Shown piece by piece: positions 1 to 9,200 of a stretch of DNA of 64,000 bases. Every line of letters starts with the position of its first letter. Position 1 is the first letter of the stretch. The stretch comes from a virus. Made by a program: the position numbers and the translations under genes. Below the pieces are notes generated by a model, which saw only the letters and a program-made list of their open reading frames with translations, ran no database searches and was not told the origin of the DNA. The stretch is taken from IMG/VR virus record IMGVR_UViG_3300021365_000004, positions 62,001 through 126,000 of that record; one strand, given 5' to 3'.

Positions 1-1443
1 ATCCCAAGATTTACATTCTTCTATAAGGGAACCACCTCTCATCTGTTGTCTAAACTGCCACAGATTGATTTGTGAGTTACCACCTTCGTAAATATGGAAA
101 TCGTTATCGTACAGTAAGTATAGGTTACTTTGTGACCCACTCATGGTCATATCAATCTCAGTGATATCTGTATATAACTGAACCAATTCTGTTGGATTTC
201 TGTTTGCCATAAGATTGACTATATTTTCATCAAAGTATGGATTGGCATCAACGGAATGTATTCTAAATTCAAAGTCACTTGTTGAACCACTCCCACCACT
301 ATGAACAACACTTCTCCATCCGTCTCTGACAGCAAGTTCAAGTGAACTATCACCTACAAATCTTACAAAGGTTTTCTCATAGTTGTAACCATCCACCTCT
401 TTTTGTTGTTCTATAGATATGTGTATCCTATGTCCACTGACAATAGTTTCACTCTCTTTGTTTTCATGATAGTTTTCTGATATGATTACTGAAGCATTGG
501 CTTCAAGATTTGCAACTGTGATTGTAATTGGATTGCCGTCGACATCTAAAATTTGTCCTTGGGAATTGCCTCTTACTTCATTGAAGTTGTGCATTCTCCT
601 ATAGGAGAACCATTCGTCTTGTTGTTCTCCTACGGTTTCATTCTGCAAGTCGAATGTTACGTCTGTAAAAGTCTCGTTGTTTAAAATCTTTGTGATGATA
701 TCTTCATTTAAGATACCTCTGAATCCCATATTGTATTGTTCTTTGAGAACGGTCTCAACCGTGTGTAGTGTAGTAAGAAAGTCTACAACCTTTTCACCTA
801 TGGCTTGTTGTGTGGTGTCTCCCGAAGCTATGAAATCATCATAGAAATAGTATCTACTGATATTGAAATTTGATTCTAGATTATAGAGGAATGTGTCTAC
901 TGACCCTTGAAGTGAATATGCAACATCGTTTGCAGTAGAACCACAACCATCTGCAACTGATATATCAGTATTCAATTGTGAATTGATTGCAGTAAGTAAC
1001 ATGGTAGTGAATGGTGTCACATTTGCTTTGTATGTACTATCTCCATGTGGGAAATACAACATGGTGTATGCACTTTCTACATATCCTCTTGTTGAGTCAT
1101 ATGCACCTATTGGAACTTGTGCAACCCTCGGGCGGGATAATCCACATGCAGTGGTGAAGTTGCTTATTGCACTAAAGTCTGATACTTGGAACTCGTACTC
1201 ATTGGTATCAGCATTCCATACGCCCGAGGGTTCACCATCATCCTGTGTTAAGTTGAAATTGAAATCAACAAACACGTTGGCTCCCTCTACATATCCATCG
1301 ATTACTTTGGTTCCGTAAATCGGGGATGATGAAACTGGTGGGGTTGATAAAGACTGCAATTGTTGGAGTTCGGGGGATGATGTTCCACCACCACCACAAC
1401 CAACTAAACATGCTAGTACTGGTATAGTAATTAATTTTTTCAT
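1..1443 (-). CDS. Putative exported lipoprotein, partial (runs off left edge)
   Basis: An uninterrupted reading frame of 481 codons starts at the ATG at 1441-1443 and continues past base 1 with no stop, so the C-terminus is missing. The N-terminus MKKLITIPVLACLVGC is a short lipoprotein signal peptide. The lipobox is PVLAC or LVGC, followed by a Gly-rich linker. Next comes a stretch reading YVEGANVFVDFN then DDGEP, which resembles the beta-sandwich 'GA.V..D.N.NG..D.GEP' repeat of bacterial surface lipoproteins. I do not recognise the rest. The start is chosen because AGAGG lies 4 nt upstream; an in-frame ATG at 1455 is the alternative. A sigma70 promoter overlaps the end of the next gene (1469-1498). 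Phage-encoded lipoproteins are usually superinfection exclusion or lysis accessory factors, but at more than 480 residues this is larger than typical. It may belong functionally with the other exported proteins at 17-21 kb (inference). Confidence 0.8.
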   Translation of the reverse strand, partial: MKKLITIPVLACLVGCGGGGTSSPELQQLQSLSTPPVSSSPIYGTKVIDGYVEGANVFVDFNFNLTQDDGEPSGVWNADTNEYEFQVSDFSAISNFTTACGLSRPRVAQVPIGAYDSTRGYVESAYTMLYFPHGDSTYKANVTPFTTMLLTAINSQLNTDISVADGCGSTANDVAYSLQGSVDTFLYNLESNFNISRYYFYDDFIASGDTTQQAIGEKVVDFLTTLHTVETVLKEQYNMGFRGILNEDIITKILNNETFTDVTFDLQNETVGEQQDEWFSYRRMHNFNEVRGNSQGQILDVDGNPITITVANLEANASVIISENYHENKESETIVSGHRIHISIEQQKEVDGYNYEKTFVRFVGDSSLELAVRDGWRSVVHSGGSGSTSDFEFRIHSVDANPYFDENIVNLMANRNPTELVQLYTDITEIDMTMSGSQSNLYLLYDNDFHIYEGGNSQINLWQFRQQMRGGSLIEECKSWD

Positions 1444-1468
1444 AAGACCTCTCATAATCTATAGTCTT

Positions 1469-1498
1469 ATTATACTACAATATCCTAGGTTTTGTCAA
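1469..1498 (-). promoter_or_regulatory. Early sigma70 promoter for the lipoprotein gene
   Basis: On the minus strand TTGACA (1493-1498) is followed by 18 bp and TATAAT (1469-1474). Both hexamers match consensus perfectly. It overlaps the last codons of the 2OG oxygenase gene and gives a leader of about 19 nt to the ATG at 1443. Confidence 0.8.
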
Positions 1499-2227
1499 CG
1501 GGCTTTTCCTTGGGGTCATATCTAACCTTGGTCTTGATTTGAGATTGTTACGAGATATGTCCTTAAGTGAATCCTCTTCGATAAGTTCAGTCCTTACTAA
1601 TCCTTCTGAAGTCACATCGGGTGTAAGTTTAATGTTACCCGACAATGTGATTCTAGGTTCAGCACACTTGTTGGGTGATACTGCATGAAAAATTGTTGAA
1701 GGGAAGATATACAATGTCCCTTTATCTTTAATTTGTGGTACATAGACTTGATGGGCTTCATAAGCTGCAAGTAAATTCTTTAGACATGCATCACTATTGG
1801 TTGCATATCTATTTTTAAATACAATATGAGAGTTCCCAGTTTCATGTACATAACACCATGAGAAGTCACTATACCTATCACCTTGATGGTCATGGGAATC
1901 TTGAAATCCACCCTCTTCATATACATTAATCCAAGGTACTTCGAAGTTACTGGTAATGACACACTTGGGCCCAAGCAAATCTAAGAACTGTTGGAACTCG
2001 TCATATACTAAATCCAATACTGGTGCATAGTCAATTTCAAGATTTGCATCTATATTATTTGAAGTTTTACAATTACTGAATGTAAACTCCTCTGCACATA
2101 GTTTATCTAAATCTTTATCTTTAAACCACTCATCAATTGGTGTTGGGTCAAGTTCTATTGCAGTTACAGGACTACCCCATAACAAATCATCAGACCTTGA
2201 ATTCTGAAAAGTCTCGTTTCTGTCCAT
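1475..2227 (-). CDS. 2OG-Fe(II) oxygenase-like protein
   Basis: A 250-residue protein with the layout of the phage 2OG-Fe(II) oxygenase superfamily. An iron-binding HDH or HxD-type stretch follows PWINVYEEGGFQDS. A distal His lies in IFPSTIFHAVSPN, and a 2-oxoglutarate-binding Arg in EPRITLSGNI. The substrate is unknown; homologous enzymes hydroxylate proteins or small molecules. The start is set at the second of two adjacent ATGs because GAGGA lies 7 nt upstream. A longer frame to 2263 would overlap gp41 by 74 bp instead of 38. It follows gp41 in the same transcript. The fold assignment is good; the enzyme's target cannot be read from sequence. Confidence 0.75.
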   Translation of the reverse strand: MDRNETFQNSRSDDLLWGSPVTAIELDPTPIDEWFKDKDLDKLCAEEFTFSNCKTSNNIDANLEIDYAPVLDLVYDEFQQFLDLLGPKCVITSNFEVPWINVYEEGGFQDSHDHQGDRYSDFSWCYVHETGNSHIVFKNRYATNSDACLKNLLAAYEAHQVYVPQIKDKGTLYIFPSTIFHAVSPNKCAEPRITLSGNIKLTPDVTSEGLVRTELIEEDSLKDISRNNLKSRPRLDMTPRKSPLTKPRIL

Positions 2228-3587
2228 CATTTCTTCCTCTATCAAACACTGGTACTGAATCATCGACGGCTGAGTCTATCAGTTCTTCTTGTGCTTCTTG
2301 TTCACAGTCGTAGAGTTTCATTCTACTTCTGTCGACACCAATAACAAACCTTTTGAATACGGTTGGGTCATTGTATCTGTTCTTTAATTGTTTGACCACC
2401 ATTTGGTCTAACTCTTCTAATTCATCACTGGTAATCAATGCAAACATAAAGTCTGCAGTCGCTGGTAAACCAAATGATTCTGAAGTATCAGTAAGTTCTA
2501 CATCTGTAGAACCATATCCACTTCTTGTTGTTTGTGTTGCACTCATGATTGGTACATCAAACTCTACTGCAAGTCCTCTAAGTTCCTCTGCAATACTCTT
2601 TACTAGTGTATATGAGTTTGCACCACTACCTGGCTTGACTCTTGCACTTGAACATATATTTAGATAGTCGATATAAATCATATCGGGTTTGAAATCTTTC
2701 TTAATGTTCAGTTCTTGTAATAGATGTCGGAAGTGACCAACATGTGCTGATGCAGTAGGATATTCTTTGACAATAAGTTTACCTTTGGTCTTCTCTTTGA
2801 TTTTGTCAATCTTCTTATCAAATTGATTCTTAGATAAGTCGGGTAAGTCTTTCATAGGGATATTCAATGTGTTCGAATCTATCCTCTCTGCAATCCTTTC
2901 TTCTGACATTTCAAGTGTAATATAAAGTACGTTCTTGTTCATCATCAAGTTGGCTGATGCCATGTGACACATAAACAATGACTTACCAACACCAGTACCA
3001 GCAAGACATATGTTTAGAGTTTTGTTTGGAAGACCACCTTTGGTAACCTTGTTGAAGTATTCCAAGTCAAATGGAAGTTTTTCTTCTTCAGTGTGGTAGA
3101 ATTCGAATCTATCATCTGAGTTTTCAATGAAATCGTGACCAATGTTAGTGTCAAACGATACAGATAAAGCTTCTTTTAAAAGGTCGGGTATTTCTCCAGT
3201 CGAACGTTGGGACTTTTTGTCGATGACTTCGATACTGTCCATGACTGCAATATAGATTGCTCTATCTTGACACCATTTCTCAGTTTCTTCTACCAACCAT
3301 TCGGTTGGAGTCTCTTCACTGTCCTTACTAATACTATCTACAATAGTTTTTGCGTTCGATAACTGTCCGTCATTAAGAGACGTATTGTTATCAAGATTTA
3401 TGAGAAGTGCTTCCACTGTAGGTGGTTTAGTGTACTTATCGAAGTATGAAACTACTTCGTTGAACACAGTCTTCTCGTCCGACTCGGAGAAATACTCTTC
3501 CTTAAGGAATGGTATTACCTTCCTTGTAAAAGATTCACTCTGAACTAAGTTCTTCAGTATCGTCTGTTCTAGTCTCACTTGTTCCAT
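2190..3587 (-). CDS. 41: Replicative DNA helicase gp41 (DnaB family)
   Basis: A 465-residue hexameric 5'-3' helicase that unwinds DNA at the phage fork and interacts with primase. T4 gp41 is 475 residues. The RecA-like core has Walker A AGTGVGKS at about residues 196-203, Walker B MIYID at about 303-307, and a DnaB-type TQTTRSG loop. The N-terminal 150 residues are helical, as in DnaB. The start codon lies inside the uvsX gene (53 bp overlap), so translation is probably coupled to uvsX. No alternative Met lies close behind it. Confidence 0.93.
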   Translation of the reverse strand: MEQVRLEQTILKNLVQSESFTRKVIPFLKEEYFSESDEKTVFNEVVSYFDKYTKPPTVEALLINLDNNTSLNDGQLSNAKTIVDSISKDSEETPTEWLVEETEKWCQDRAIYIAVMDSIEVIDKKSQRSTGEIPDLLKEALSVSFDTNIGHDFIENSDDRFEFYHTEEEKLPFDLEYFNKVTKGGLPNKTLNICLAGTGVGKSLFMCHMASANLMMNKNVLYITLEMSEERIAERIDSNTLNIPMKDLPDLSKNQFDKKIDKIKEKTKGKLIVKEYPTASAHVGHFRHLLQELNIKKDFKPDMIYIDYLNICSSARVKPGSGANSYTLVKSIAEELRGLAVEFDVPIMSATQTTRSGYGSTDVELTDTSESFGLPATADFMFALITSDELEELDQMVVKQLKNRYNDPTVFKRFVIGVDRSRMKLYDCEQEAQEELIDSAVDDSVPVFDRGRNDGQKRDFSEFKV

Positions 3588-4590
3588 ACTTAAAATATTC
3601 CTGTGCTTTCTGTTCGAGTTGTGCCATTACATCATCTGTAAAGTACTTCTCGGGATTGTTATTAATCGTCTTTCCGAATTCGGTTTTACCTGTAGGTAGT
3701 TTAACACGAGTTCCTTCTTTTGTAAAGACGCCAAATGCAAGTGCCATGTCTAATAGACCATAGTACCTGTCCAATCCTTTTTCATAAGAAAGCCTAACAT
3801 CCACTATTCTATTTTCTACAGTCAATCTTGACTTTGCATTCTTACAGTGAATGATATTTCCGATTATCTCTGTCCCATCCTTCTCTTTCTTTTTAGATAG
3901 ATAGATGATAGACGATGCAGCGTACTTGAGTCCACTACCACCACCCATTTCTTTCTGAGGGAACATAGAACCAATCACATCATATGTGTGGTTTGTGACA
4001 ATCATAGGAACACCAACTCGACCAAGTTTCAAAGTTAGGACTCTAAATGCACCTTTTACAATTTGTGCTCGAGTCATATCCTTTGTCTCTTTACCTTCTG
4101 CAGTATCTTCGATTTCTTTGGTTGTTGATAACATACCAAGTGAATCTAAACACATCATCAAAGGTGGACGTTTGGATTTTGGGGTTTCAGCATACTTATC
4201 CAGTATACTAATCGATTGAGTTCTGAATTCTTGTACAGTAACCACTGGGACAATAATCATCCTAGAGGAATCAATTCCCCTAGATTCAATCATATCCTTT
4301 GATATTGCTGACTCAGACTCAAAGTATATAACTGCAGAATCGGGATTATCAGATAGGAATTGTTTTACTATGCCTAATGCAAAGTATGTTTTACCTGTTG
4401 CTGATTCTCCTGCGATTGCAGTAATTTTGTTGTCGGGAAGTCCACCGTATAGTGAACCACTTAATAGTGCATTGAAAATGTGACTACCTGTGTCTACAAA
4501 GGTATCGACATCTCCAGCTGCAACACCGTCCGAAACGACATTTGCATATTCGTTTCCCGATGCTTTTACTAAATCTTTAATAAATGACAT
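3535..4590 (-). CDS. uvsX: UvsX recombinase (RecA family)
   Basis: A 351-residue RecA/UvsX strand-exchange protein for recombination-dependent replication. Walker A GESATGKT is at residues 61-68 and Walker B LMMCLD at about 144-149. [12 protein letters not shown] matches the DNA-binding L2 region of the family. GGAGA lies a few bases before the ATG. A perfectly spaced sigma70 promoter is 25 bp upstream, so this is the first gene of an early uvsX-gp41-2OG unit. UvsY, its mediator, is at 39.2-39.6 kb. Confidence 0.95.
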   Translation of the reverse strand: MSFIKDLVKASGNEYANVVSDGVAAGDVDTFVDTGSHIFNALLSGSLYGGLPDNKITAIAGESATGKTYFALGIVKQFLSDNPDSAVIYFESESAISKDMIESRGIDSSRMIIVPVVTVQEFRTQSISILDKYAETPKSKRPPLMMCLDSLGMLSTTKEIEDTAEGKETKDMTRAQIVKGAFRVLTLKLGRVGVPMIVTNHTYDVIGSMFPQKEMGGGSGLKYAASSIIYLSKKKEKDGTEIIGNIIHCKNAKSRLTVENRIVDVRLSYEKGLDRYYGLLDMALAFGVFTKEGTRVKLPTGKTEFGKTINNNPEKYFTDDVMAQLEQKAQEYFKYGTSETRTDDTEELSSE

Positions 4591-4614
4591 AACACTTCTC
4601 CATAATGTGTATCC

Positions 4615-4643
4615 ATTATAGACTATATTCGGGGTTTGTGCAA
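4615..4643 (-). promoter_or_regulatory. Early sigma70 promoter of uvsX
   Basis: TTGCAC (4638-4643), a 17 bp spacer and TATAAT (4615-4620) on the minus strand. The start of uvsX is 24 bp further on, with a GGAGA ribosome site between. Confidence 0.8.
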
Positions 4644-4650
4644 GGGGGTT

Positions 4651-4830
4651 TTAGAGTTTTTTTTCTATTTCAGATAATTTCTTACCAACTTCAGACATTT
4701 TTTTGTCGAACCTAGTATGTTCCTTCATCATAGCCTTTAACTCTGACATTCCTAATTCCAAGTGGATTATGAATCCGAATATTGCACATATCATTGCAAT
4801 ATAGAAACAATCCATTGGAGAAATAATCAT
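4651..4830 (-). CDS. Small membrane-anchored coiled-coil protein (59 aa)
   Basis: A 59-codon frame that starts ATGA-overlapped with the stop of the thermonuclease gene, the typical spacing for translational coupling here. The protein has an N-terminal hydrophobic helix (about residues 8-25, CFYIAMICAIFGFII). A charged helical tail follows, ending in SEIEKKL. No homologue is recognised. It resembles the other one-helix proteins in this genome at 17.2, 21.2-21.9 and 36 kb. The gene is short but well supported by the overlap and by lack of any other use for the stretch. Confidence 0.65.
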   Translation of the reverse strand: MIISPMDCFYIAMICAIFGFIIHLELGMSELKAMMKEHTRFDKKMSEVGKKLSEIEKKL

Positions 4831-5294
4831 GACATCACCTTGTCAATCTGTTCTTGAGTGACGACTCCTTTCTCCATTAGAAGCTTTCTATGCTCCATGT
4901 GACGTTCTGTTGTGGTGTCTTTATTCTCACCAGTATATTCCACTGCATGGTGGTCAAGAATCATTTGTCTGTTGACATTGATGATTGATTCATCTTCGCT
5001 ATGAACAAATAACTCTCCAAGTATGCGTCCGAATTTTCCTTTGTCGTGACTAACGAGGGTAATATCACCTTCTGATAGAAGATGTGTAAGATGTTTTTTA
5101 GATGCTTTACCAAACAATTTCTCCACGAGGTCTCTTGTTCTTGATTCGGGTGTATCTATACCCATTAGTCGCACTCTTTGTTTCTTTAAAACTGTTGAGA
5201 ACCCTAAGTCTATGTCGACATCAACTGTATCGCCGTCGACAATTTTACTGACCTTTACATGAAATTCACATTGTTTAAAGTTTTTAGTTCCCAT
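4827..5294 (-). CDS. Thermonuclease (SNase)-like nuclease
   Basis: A 155-residue staphylococcal nuclease-like OB-fold protein. IVDGDTVDVDID contains the metal-binding Asp region, RVRLMGIDTPE holds the catalytic Arg and metal-ligand Asp, and GKFGRILGEL carries the second Arg. Such enzymes cleave DNA or RNA to nucleotides with Ca2+; here a role in host DNA degradation or nucleotide salvage is inferred. I use the internal ATG at 5294, not the ATG at 5348. It lies 4 bp past the iscU stop and exactly 5 bp after a late-type box (CCTAAATA), and homology begins there. Confidence 0.8.
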   Translation of the reverse strand: MGTKNFKQCEFHVKVSKIVDGDTVDVDIDLGFSTVLKKQRVRLMGIDTPESRTRDLVEKLFGKASKKHLTHLLSEGDITLVSHDKGKFGRILGELFVHSEDESIINVNRQMILDHHAVEYTGENKDTTTERHMEHRKLLMEKGVVTQEQIDKVMS

Positions 5295-5298
5295 GGTT

Positions 5299-5721
5299 CT
5301 ATTTAGGATAGTTGTGTCTGCGATGTTCCAACTTGGTGTCGTAATCAATCATTGCCTTTTTGATTGCGTCTTCAGCAAGAACAGAACAATGAAGTTTAAT
5401 CGGCGGAAGGTCTAACGCATCAGCGATGTCCTTATCCTTAATTAGTTTAGCTTCTTCGATAGTCTTACCCATCATCATATCAACAAACATGGACGAACTT
5501 GCAATTGCACTTCCACATCCATAGGTTTTAAACTTTACGTCAATGATTCTTTCATCATCGTCCAGTAATAGTTGTAATTGCATTACATCACCACAGGCGG
5601 GTGCGCCTGCAAGACCTGTTGCAACATGTGGGTCGTCTTTGTCTAATCGACCTACGGAATGTTTTTCGGGGTTTGCAAGTACTGCTTCAAATCTTTGAAC
5701 TACTTCTTTTGAGTATGCCAT
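5299..5721 (-). CDS. iscU: Fe-S cluster scaffold protein IscU
   Basis: A 140-residue IscU. All ligand residues are present: Cys43, Asp45, Cys69, His111 and Cys112. Their spacing is exactly that of E. coli IscU (37/39/63/105/106). The HscA-binding motif is retained as LPPIK. The protein therefore looks functional and able to accept sulfur from host IscS and be recognised by the host HscA chaperone. A role in supplying Fe-S clusters during infection is inferred. The gene starts exactly 5 bp after a GATAAATA late-type box and ends 4 bp before the nuclease start. Confidence 0.93.
   Translation of the reverse strand: MAYSKEVVQRFEAVLANPEKHSVGRLDKDDPHVATGLAGAPACGDVMQLQLLLDDDERIIDVKFKTYGCGSAIASSSMFVDMMMGKTIEEAKLIKDKDIADALDLPPIKLHCSVLAEDAIKKAMIDYDTKLEHRRHNYPK
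5300..5307 (-). promoter_or_regulatory. Late-type box before the nuclease start
   Basis: CCTAAATA on the minus strand, formed by the last codons of iscU (Pro-Lys-stop). It ends 5 bp before the chosen ATG at 5294. It deviates from TATAAATA at two positions, so it is weak evidence alone but fits the pattern seen at other starts. Confidence 0.4.
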
Positions 5722-5726
5722 AACGT

Positions 5727-5734
5727 TATTTATC
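5727..5734 (-). promoter_or_regulatory. Late-type promoter GATAAATA before iscU
   Basis: One mismatch to the T4 late promoter TATAAATA. The ATG follows after exactly 5 bp, so transcription would begin on the start codon (leaderless). Confidence 0.55.
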
Positions 5735-8222
5735 CGAAAAAGGAATCTAGCGAGGCAACTGGTTCAACATTCCAGCCAATCTTTTCTATAACCACCTTCA
5801 ATGGTTCTATGAATGACTTGTCAAATTGCATATCATAATCGATATACTTATGCAAGTCGAACTCCTTTGGTAAAACGTTCATAAATGATATGACGTTCTC
5901 GTTGATTGGATTTGGTGTAGTGAGATATGTAAAGTGTAGTTTTTCTCCACTCTTAATCAACTCATAACGTTTGTGAATGTTCTTCTGTTTTAAATGATGG
6001 TTGTAAAGTAATGCACCGCGTACGTGTATAGGTGTACCCTTTCCATAGATTTGTGTTGGGTCTGCATACTGTCCTAGGTTATTACAACCTCTAGGTGAAG
6101 ACATATCTTCGGGTGCAAGTCTACGGAAATCCATCCGTGCATTCTCAACAAAGTCCCATAGTTCTTCTTCAGTCCCTTGCATCACAATCTTGAATGCATC
6201 TGTAAGTTTACCCCTAACCCATTGTGGTGTACTGGACTTTGCAGTCTCAATACCCATCATCTTGAGTTTAGGTTCGGCTAGTCGGACTCCTTCGTTGTCG
6301 ATGACGTTGAGGATGTATCTTTTCTTTGCAGTCCAAATCCCACGGTCTGCGATGACCTCTCTCCCCATCTCCATCTTCTGTTCGAAGGCATTGGTGTATT
6401 TTGCAAGTTCTTGGAAACCTTTGTCAAGAACGTCTTCCATGTGTGACTTTGCGATTGAGTCGATGAAGTTTGTAATTTTTTGTTTATCAGTCTCATTAGG
6501 CATTACCTGCTGTATCAGTTTGTCTAGTGTAATATACACAGAATCGGTATCCATTGCAACAACATAGTCTTCATCTGTCTTGAGTGTGGTATTTAACCAA
6601 TCATTGATTGTCTTCTCTGCATGTTTAATAATCAGCTGACCCGACAATGTGATTGCCTCTGCAAGTTGTGGGTCAAAGAATGCAAAGTATTGGTTTGCCA
6701 AAGCACCATATGCTGAGTTCAAAGCAATCTTCCTAACCTGTTGGTTATTGTAAGAACGTTTGATTAATGTGTTGAGTTCGTTCTTACGTTTCCTATCTGT
6801 ACAAGTTTGTAGTTCCTTCTGATACCCAATCATTTTACCCTTCCACATCTTACGTTCGTCATAGAACTTCTGCATAAGTTCGGGAAGGAACCCTTGTTTA
6901 TCGTTTGAGAACCTAGCCCCGTTTGGTGTGATACCGAGTGCGCCATCAACAATCGTTTCCTTGTTGAATAATTTTTCTACGGATGTATCGGTCAACCCTC
7001 TCTGCATTTTCTCGGGTGAGATATTGTACTGCATGATGATGTGTGGATACAGTGAGTTCAAATCGAATGAGACAACCCATTCATGTTTACCCACGATAGG
7101 TTCTTTGACATATGCACCTTGGATTCTATCACCTTTTGTTTGTGACAGCTTCTGTGGTGGTGTTGCAATTTTCTGTTCCTTCAGAAAGTTATAGATGATT
7201 GTTTCCCAATACTTAACCATACCAAAAGTGTCGTTGTAATTACACTTAGCATTGTAAGACATTGCAAGAATCAATTCCATCAAACCTAGTTTCTCCTCTA
7301 GGTCTTCTACCAAGGTAACATCCTTTACATTGTAAGCAAGGAACTTGGAATAATTGTTTCTGTATAGATGGTGAAGAGAACCTTCCTCTTCATATGATAT
7401 CTTTGATTTACCTAGTTCCACATTTGCAATGTGGTCTAGTCTGTATGACTCTTGGTTTACAAAAGTATGTTTTTTGTAAAGCTCTAGGTAATCAATTACA
7501 TTGATTCCATACAGATTAAAGACCTGTTGGGTAGAACCCCAGTTGGTCTTGAACTCTCTGACATCACACATGTTCCATGGTGAAAACTTTCTATGTGATT
7601 CCGAACCGAATACTCTGTCCACACGATTACAAAGGTAAGTGATGTCAAAAGTATTAACATTCCAACCAGTAATGATGTCGAACTTTTCTTTTCTCCAGTA
7701 CTTGATGAATTGTTCAAGTAGGTCTTTCTCATCCTGTGCTTCATGATAATGTACGTTGGCTGGTGCCTCGTCCCACGGCCCAATCCCGAATGTGTGAGCC
7801 ATAAATCTAAAAGGTTTGATGGTGATTGCGTTTACTTTTTCCAAAGCTTGCATGGGTTCGGGGAACCCATCTTCACATTCACACTCAATATCTAGTGTTG
7901 CAATTTTGATAACTTTTGGGTCATACTTGATGTCCCCTTGAAACTTATCAGCAATGTATGTATAGATGTATCTATCATACCCATGGATTTCCATCCCTGC
8001 TGTTCCAGCAAACTTCTCTCGGAACTTTCTTGCACCACCCATCGAACTGAGATTAACAGCCTCAAGGTTCTTCCCATCCAGTGATTTGAATGCAGAAGGT
8101 TTTTTGGTTGGGACGTAATGATTAGGACGGTAGTCCACAGACATTTGAACCTGTTTCTTTCCTTGGTAACCTTTTACGAGTATTTTGTCGCGAGTTCGAC
8201 ACACATTAGTATAAAAATCCAT
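5730..8222 (-). CDS. 43: DNA polymerase gp43 (family B)
   Basis: An 830-residue replicative polymerase with proofreading. The exonuclease I motif is LDIECE (Asp111, Glu113) and exo II GWNVNTFDITY is at about 186. Polymerase motif A is SFDLNSLYPH (Asp387), motif B is NSAYGALANQYF at about 502, and motif C is AMDTDSVYI (Asp558, Asp560). It is single-chain and somewhat shorter than T4 gp43 (898). The ATG is 6 bp after a TATAAT box that sits in a palindrome (see 8224-8257), suggesting a leaderless, possibly autoregulated message. Confidence 0.96.
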   Translation of the reverse strand: MDFYTNVCRTRDKILVKGYQGKKQVQMSVDYRPNHYVPTKKPSAFKSLDGKNLEAVNLSSMGGARKFREKFAGTAGMEIHGYDRYIYTYIADKFQGDIKYDPKVIKIATLDIECECEDGFPEPMQALEKVNAITIKPFRFMAHTFGIGPWDEAPANVHYHEAQDEKDLLEQFIKYWRKEKFDIITGWNVNTFDITYLCNRVDRVFGSESHRKFSPWNMCDVREFKTNWGSTQQVFNLYGINVIDYLELYKKHTFVNQESYRLDHIANVELGKSKISYEEEGSLHHLYRNNYSKFLAYNVKDVTLVEDLEEKLGLMELILAMSYNAKCNYNDTFGMVKYWETIIYNFLKEQKIATPPQKLSQTKGDRIQGAYVKEPIVGKHEWVVSFDLNSLYPHIIMQYNISPEKMQRGLTDTSVEKLFNKETIVDGALGITPNGARFSNDKQGFLPELMQKFYDERKMWKGKMIGYQKELQTCTDRKRKNELNTLIKRSYNNQQVRKIALNSAYGALANQYFAFFDPQLAEAITLSGQLIIKHAEKTINDWLNTTLKTDEDYVVAMDTDSVYITLDKLIQQVMPNETDKQKITNFIDSIAKSHMEDVLDKGFQELAKYTNAFEQKMEMGREVIADRGIWTAKKRYILNVIDNEGVRLAEPKLKMMGIETAKSSTPQWVRGKLTDAFKIVMQGTEEELWDFVENARMDFRRLAPEDMSSPRGCNNLGQYADPTQIYGKGTPIHVRGALLYNHHLKQKNIHKRYELIKSGEKLHFTYLTTPNPINENVISFMNVLPKEFDLHKYIDYDMQFDKSFIEPLKVVIEKIGWNVEPVASLDSFFG

Positions 8223-8223
8223 A

Positions 8224-8257
8224 CTGTTATTATAACAGAAAGAGGTCTATTCTACAA
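8224..8257 (-). promoter_or_regulatory. gp43 promoter with palindromic operator-like -10 region
   Basis: TATAAT (8229-8234) lies in the centre of a 15 bp perfect palindrome, CTGTTAT-A-ATAACAG (8224-8238). A weak -35 (TTGTAG, 8252-8257) is 17 bp upstream. The ATG is 6 bp downstream of the -10 hexamer. The palindrome could be a repressor site or an RNA hairpin; either is inference. Confidence 0.5.
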
Positions 8258-8468
8258 GTGTTTTTTTGGTTGGATGTAGTAATTCTTTTACTGATTTTAG
8301 CTTATCTTGAGCATCTGCAAGTTTCTCAACTTCTGCATCTACTGCCTGAACGATATCAGAATGGTCTCCGATACCTGCTGGGTTTTCTTGGTAGACTTGA
8401 ATGTTTGCAGTGTGTACTGCAATATCACCTTCGTACTTCTTTTCTAATGCTCTTAATATATCTGCCAC
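8247..8468 (-). CDS. Conserved T4-like phage protein, 73 aa
   Basis: A small, mostly helical protein beginning MADILRALEKKYEG. From memory a similar protein lies next to gp43 in marine T4-like phages. No function is assigned. The start codon is GTG. The gene sits one base downstream of the Sm-like gene and directly upstream of the gp43 promoter. Confidence 0.75.
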   Translation of the reverse strand: MADILRALEKKYEGDIAVHTANIQVYQENPAGIGDHSDIVQAVDAEVEKLADAQDKLKSVKELLHPTKKTLVE

Positions 8469-8469
8469 T

Positions 8470-8736
8470 TTATTTATTTCCAGTTAACACCTTGTAGTTT
8501 TGTGCAAGGTTTGGTCTAGGTTCAAAACAAGACACTACTCTGACTTTAGAAATATCAAAAGTATAGTCTTTTGCATAAGGTATCCATGGAGCTAGACCTA
8601 CTTCCATTTGGCCACCTTGAATCTCAACAATACAAGCATGTGCTTCTTCTACCACGTACTTGAATAATTTTTCTGTTACTTTACCAATAACGACATCTCC
8701 GTTTTCTAAACGAAGACATTTGATAGGGTTAGACAT
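8470..8736 (-). CDS. Small Sm-like (LSm-fold-like) conserved phage protein
   Basis: 88 residues. The N-terminal pattern CLRLENGDVVIGKV resembles the first Sm motif (L.nGd.v.G.v) and is also seen in the protein at 36598-37059. The remainder ends in a PRPNL stretch. An RNA- or protein-binding role is possible but unproven. Its start codon overlaps the stop of the lysozyme gene, so the genes are co-translated. Confidence 0.65.
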   Translation of the reverse strand: MSNPIKCLRLENGDVVIGKVTEKLFKYVVEEAHACIVEIQGGQMEVGLAPWIPYAKDYTFDISKVRVVSCFEPRPNLAQNYKVLTGNK

Positions 8737-9184
8737 TTAGTACTGACTCCTGTAATTCAACTGAACGTCTTCCGACTTGTCTGAACCAACGGCTGTCTTC
8801 CATTTCAACTGCCATTCTTTTCCAGTCTTCTGATACAACTGCTTTCCACATGTTGTTGAACTTACCAAAACGACTTCCACCTAAGTTGAATGTCATATTG
8901 ACTAGTACGTGTTGAATATCTTCGGGTAAAGAATAAAAATCCTTCCCACCTTTTGATTCAAACAAATGAATAGTTTCATCCACGTGTTTGTCAAAATCTG
9001 CTTCGTAGTATGCATCTACTACTGATTGTGATACTGGAGTTCCTGCTGGTTGTCCATGTTCTGCATCACCCTCTTTGATTAGATGTCCAACACCAAGTGT
9101 TAGATATCCTAATGAGTCTGCGTATACTTCAAGTACCTCGCCCTCATGACGCTTAATTTGTGCTTTCAATACTTCTTTATTCAT
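8729..9184 (-). CDS. e: T4-type lysozyme / endolysin (GH24)
   Basis: A 151-residue muramidase that cleaves peptidoglycan between MurNAc and GlcNAc. The catalytic triad Glu14, Asp23 and Thr29 has the same spacing as T4 lysozyme Glu11/Asp20/Thr26; visible motifs are RHEGEVLEVYADSLG and TLGVGH. There is no signal peptide, so release at lysis would need a holin, which I do not see next to it. AAGGAT lies upstream of the ATG. It could also be a baseplate-type lysozyme homologue, but its small single-domain size favours the endolysin. Confidence 0.92.
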   Translation of the reverse strand: MNKEVLKAQIKRHEGEVLEVYADSLGYLTLGVGHLIKEGDAEHGQPAGTPVSQSVVDAYYEADFDKHVDETIHLFESKGGKDFYSLPEDIQHVLVNMTFNLGGSRFGKFNNMWKAVVSEDWKRMAVEMEDSRWFRQVGRRSVELQESVLNV

Positions 9185-9200
9185 TGATTAATCCTTATTG

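Noticed and set aside
983-1318. Plus-strand 111-codon frame
   Set aside because: It lies antisense to the well-supported lipoprotein frame, has no ribosome site or promoter, and its product shows no domain.
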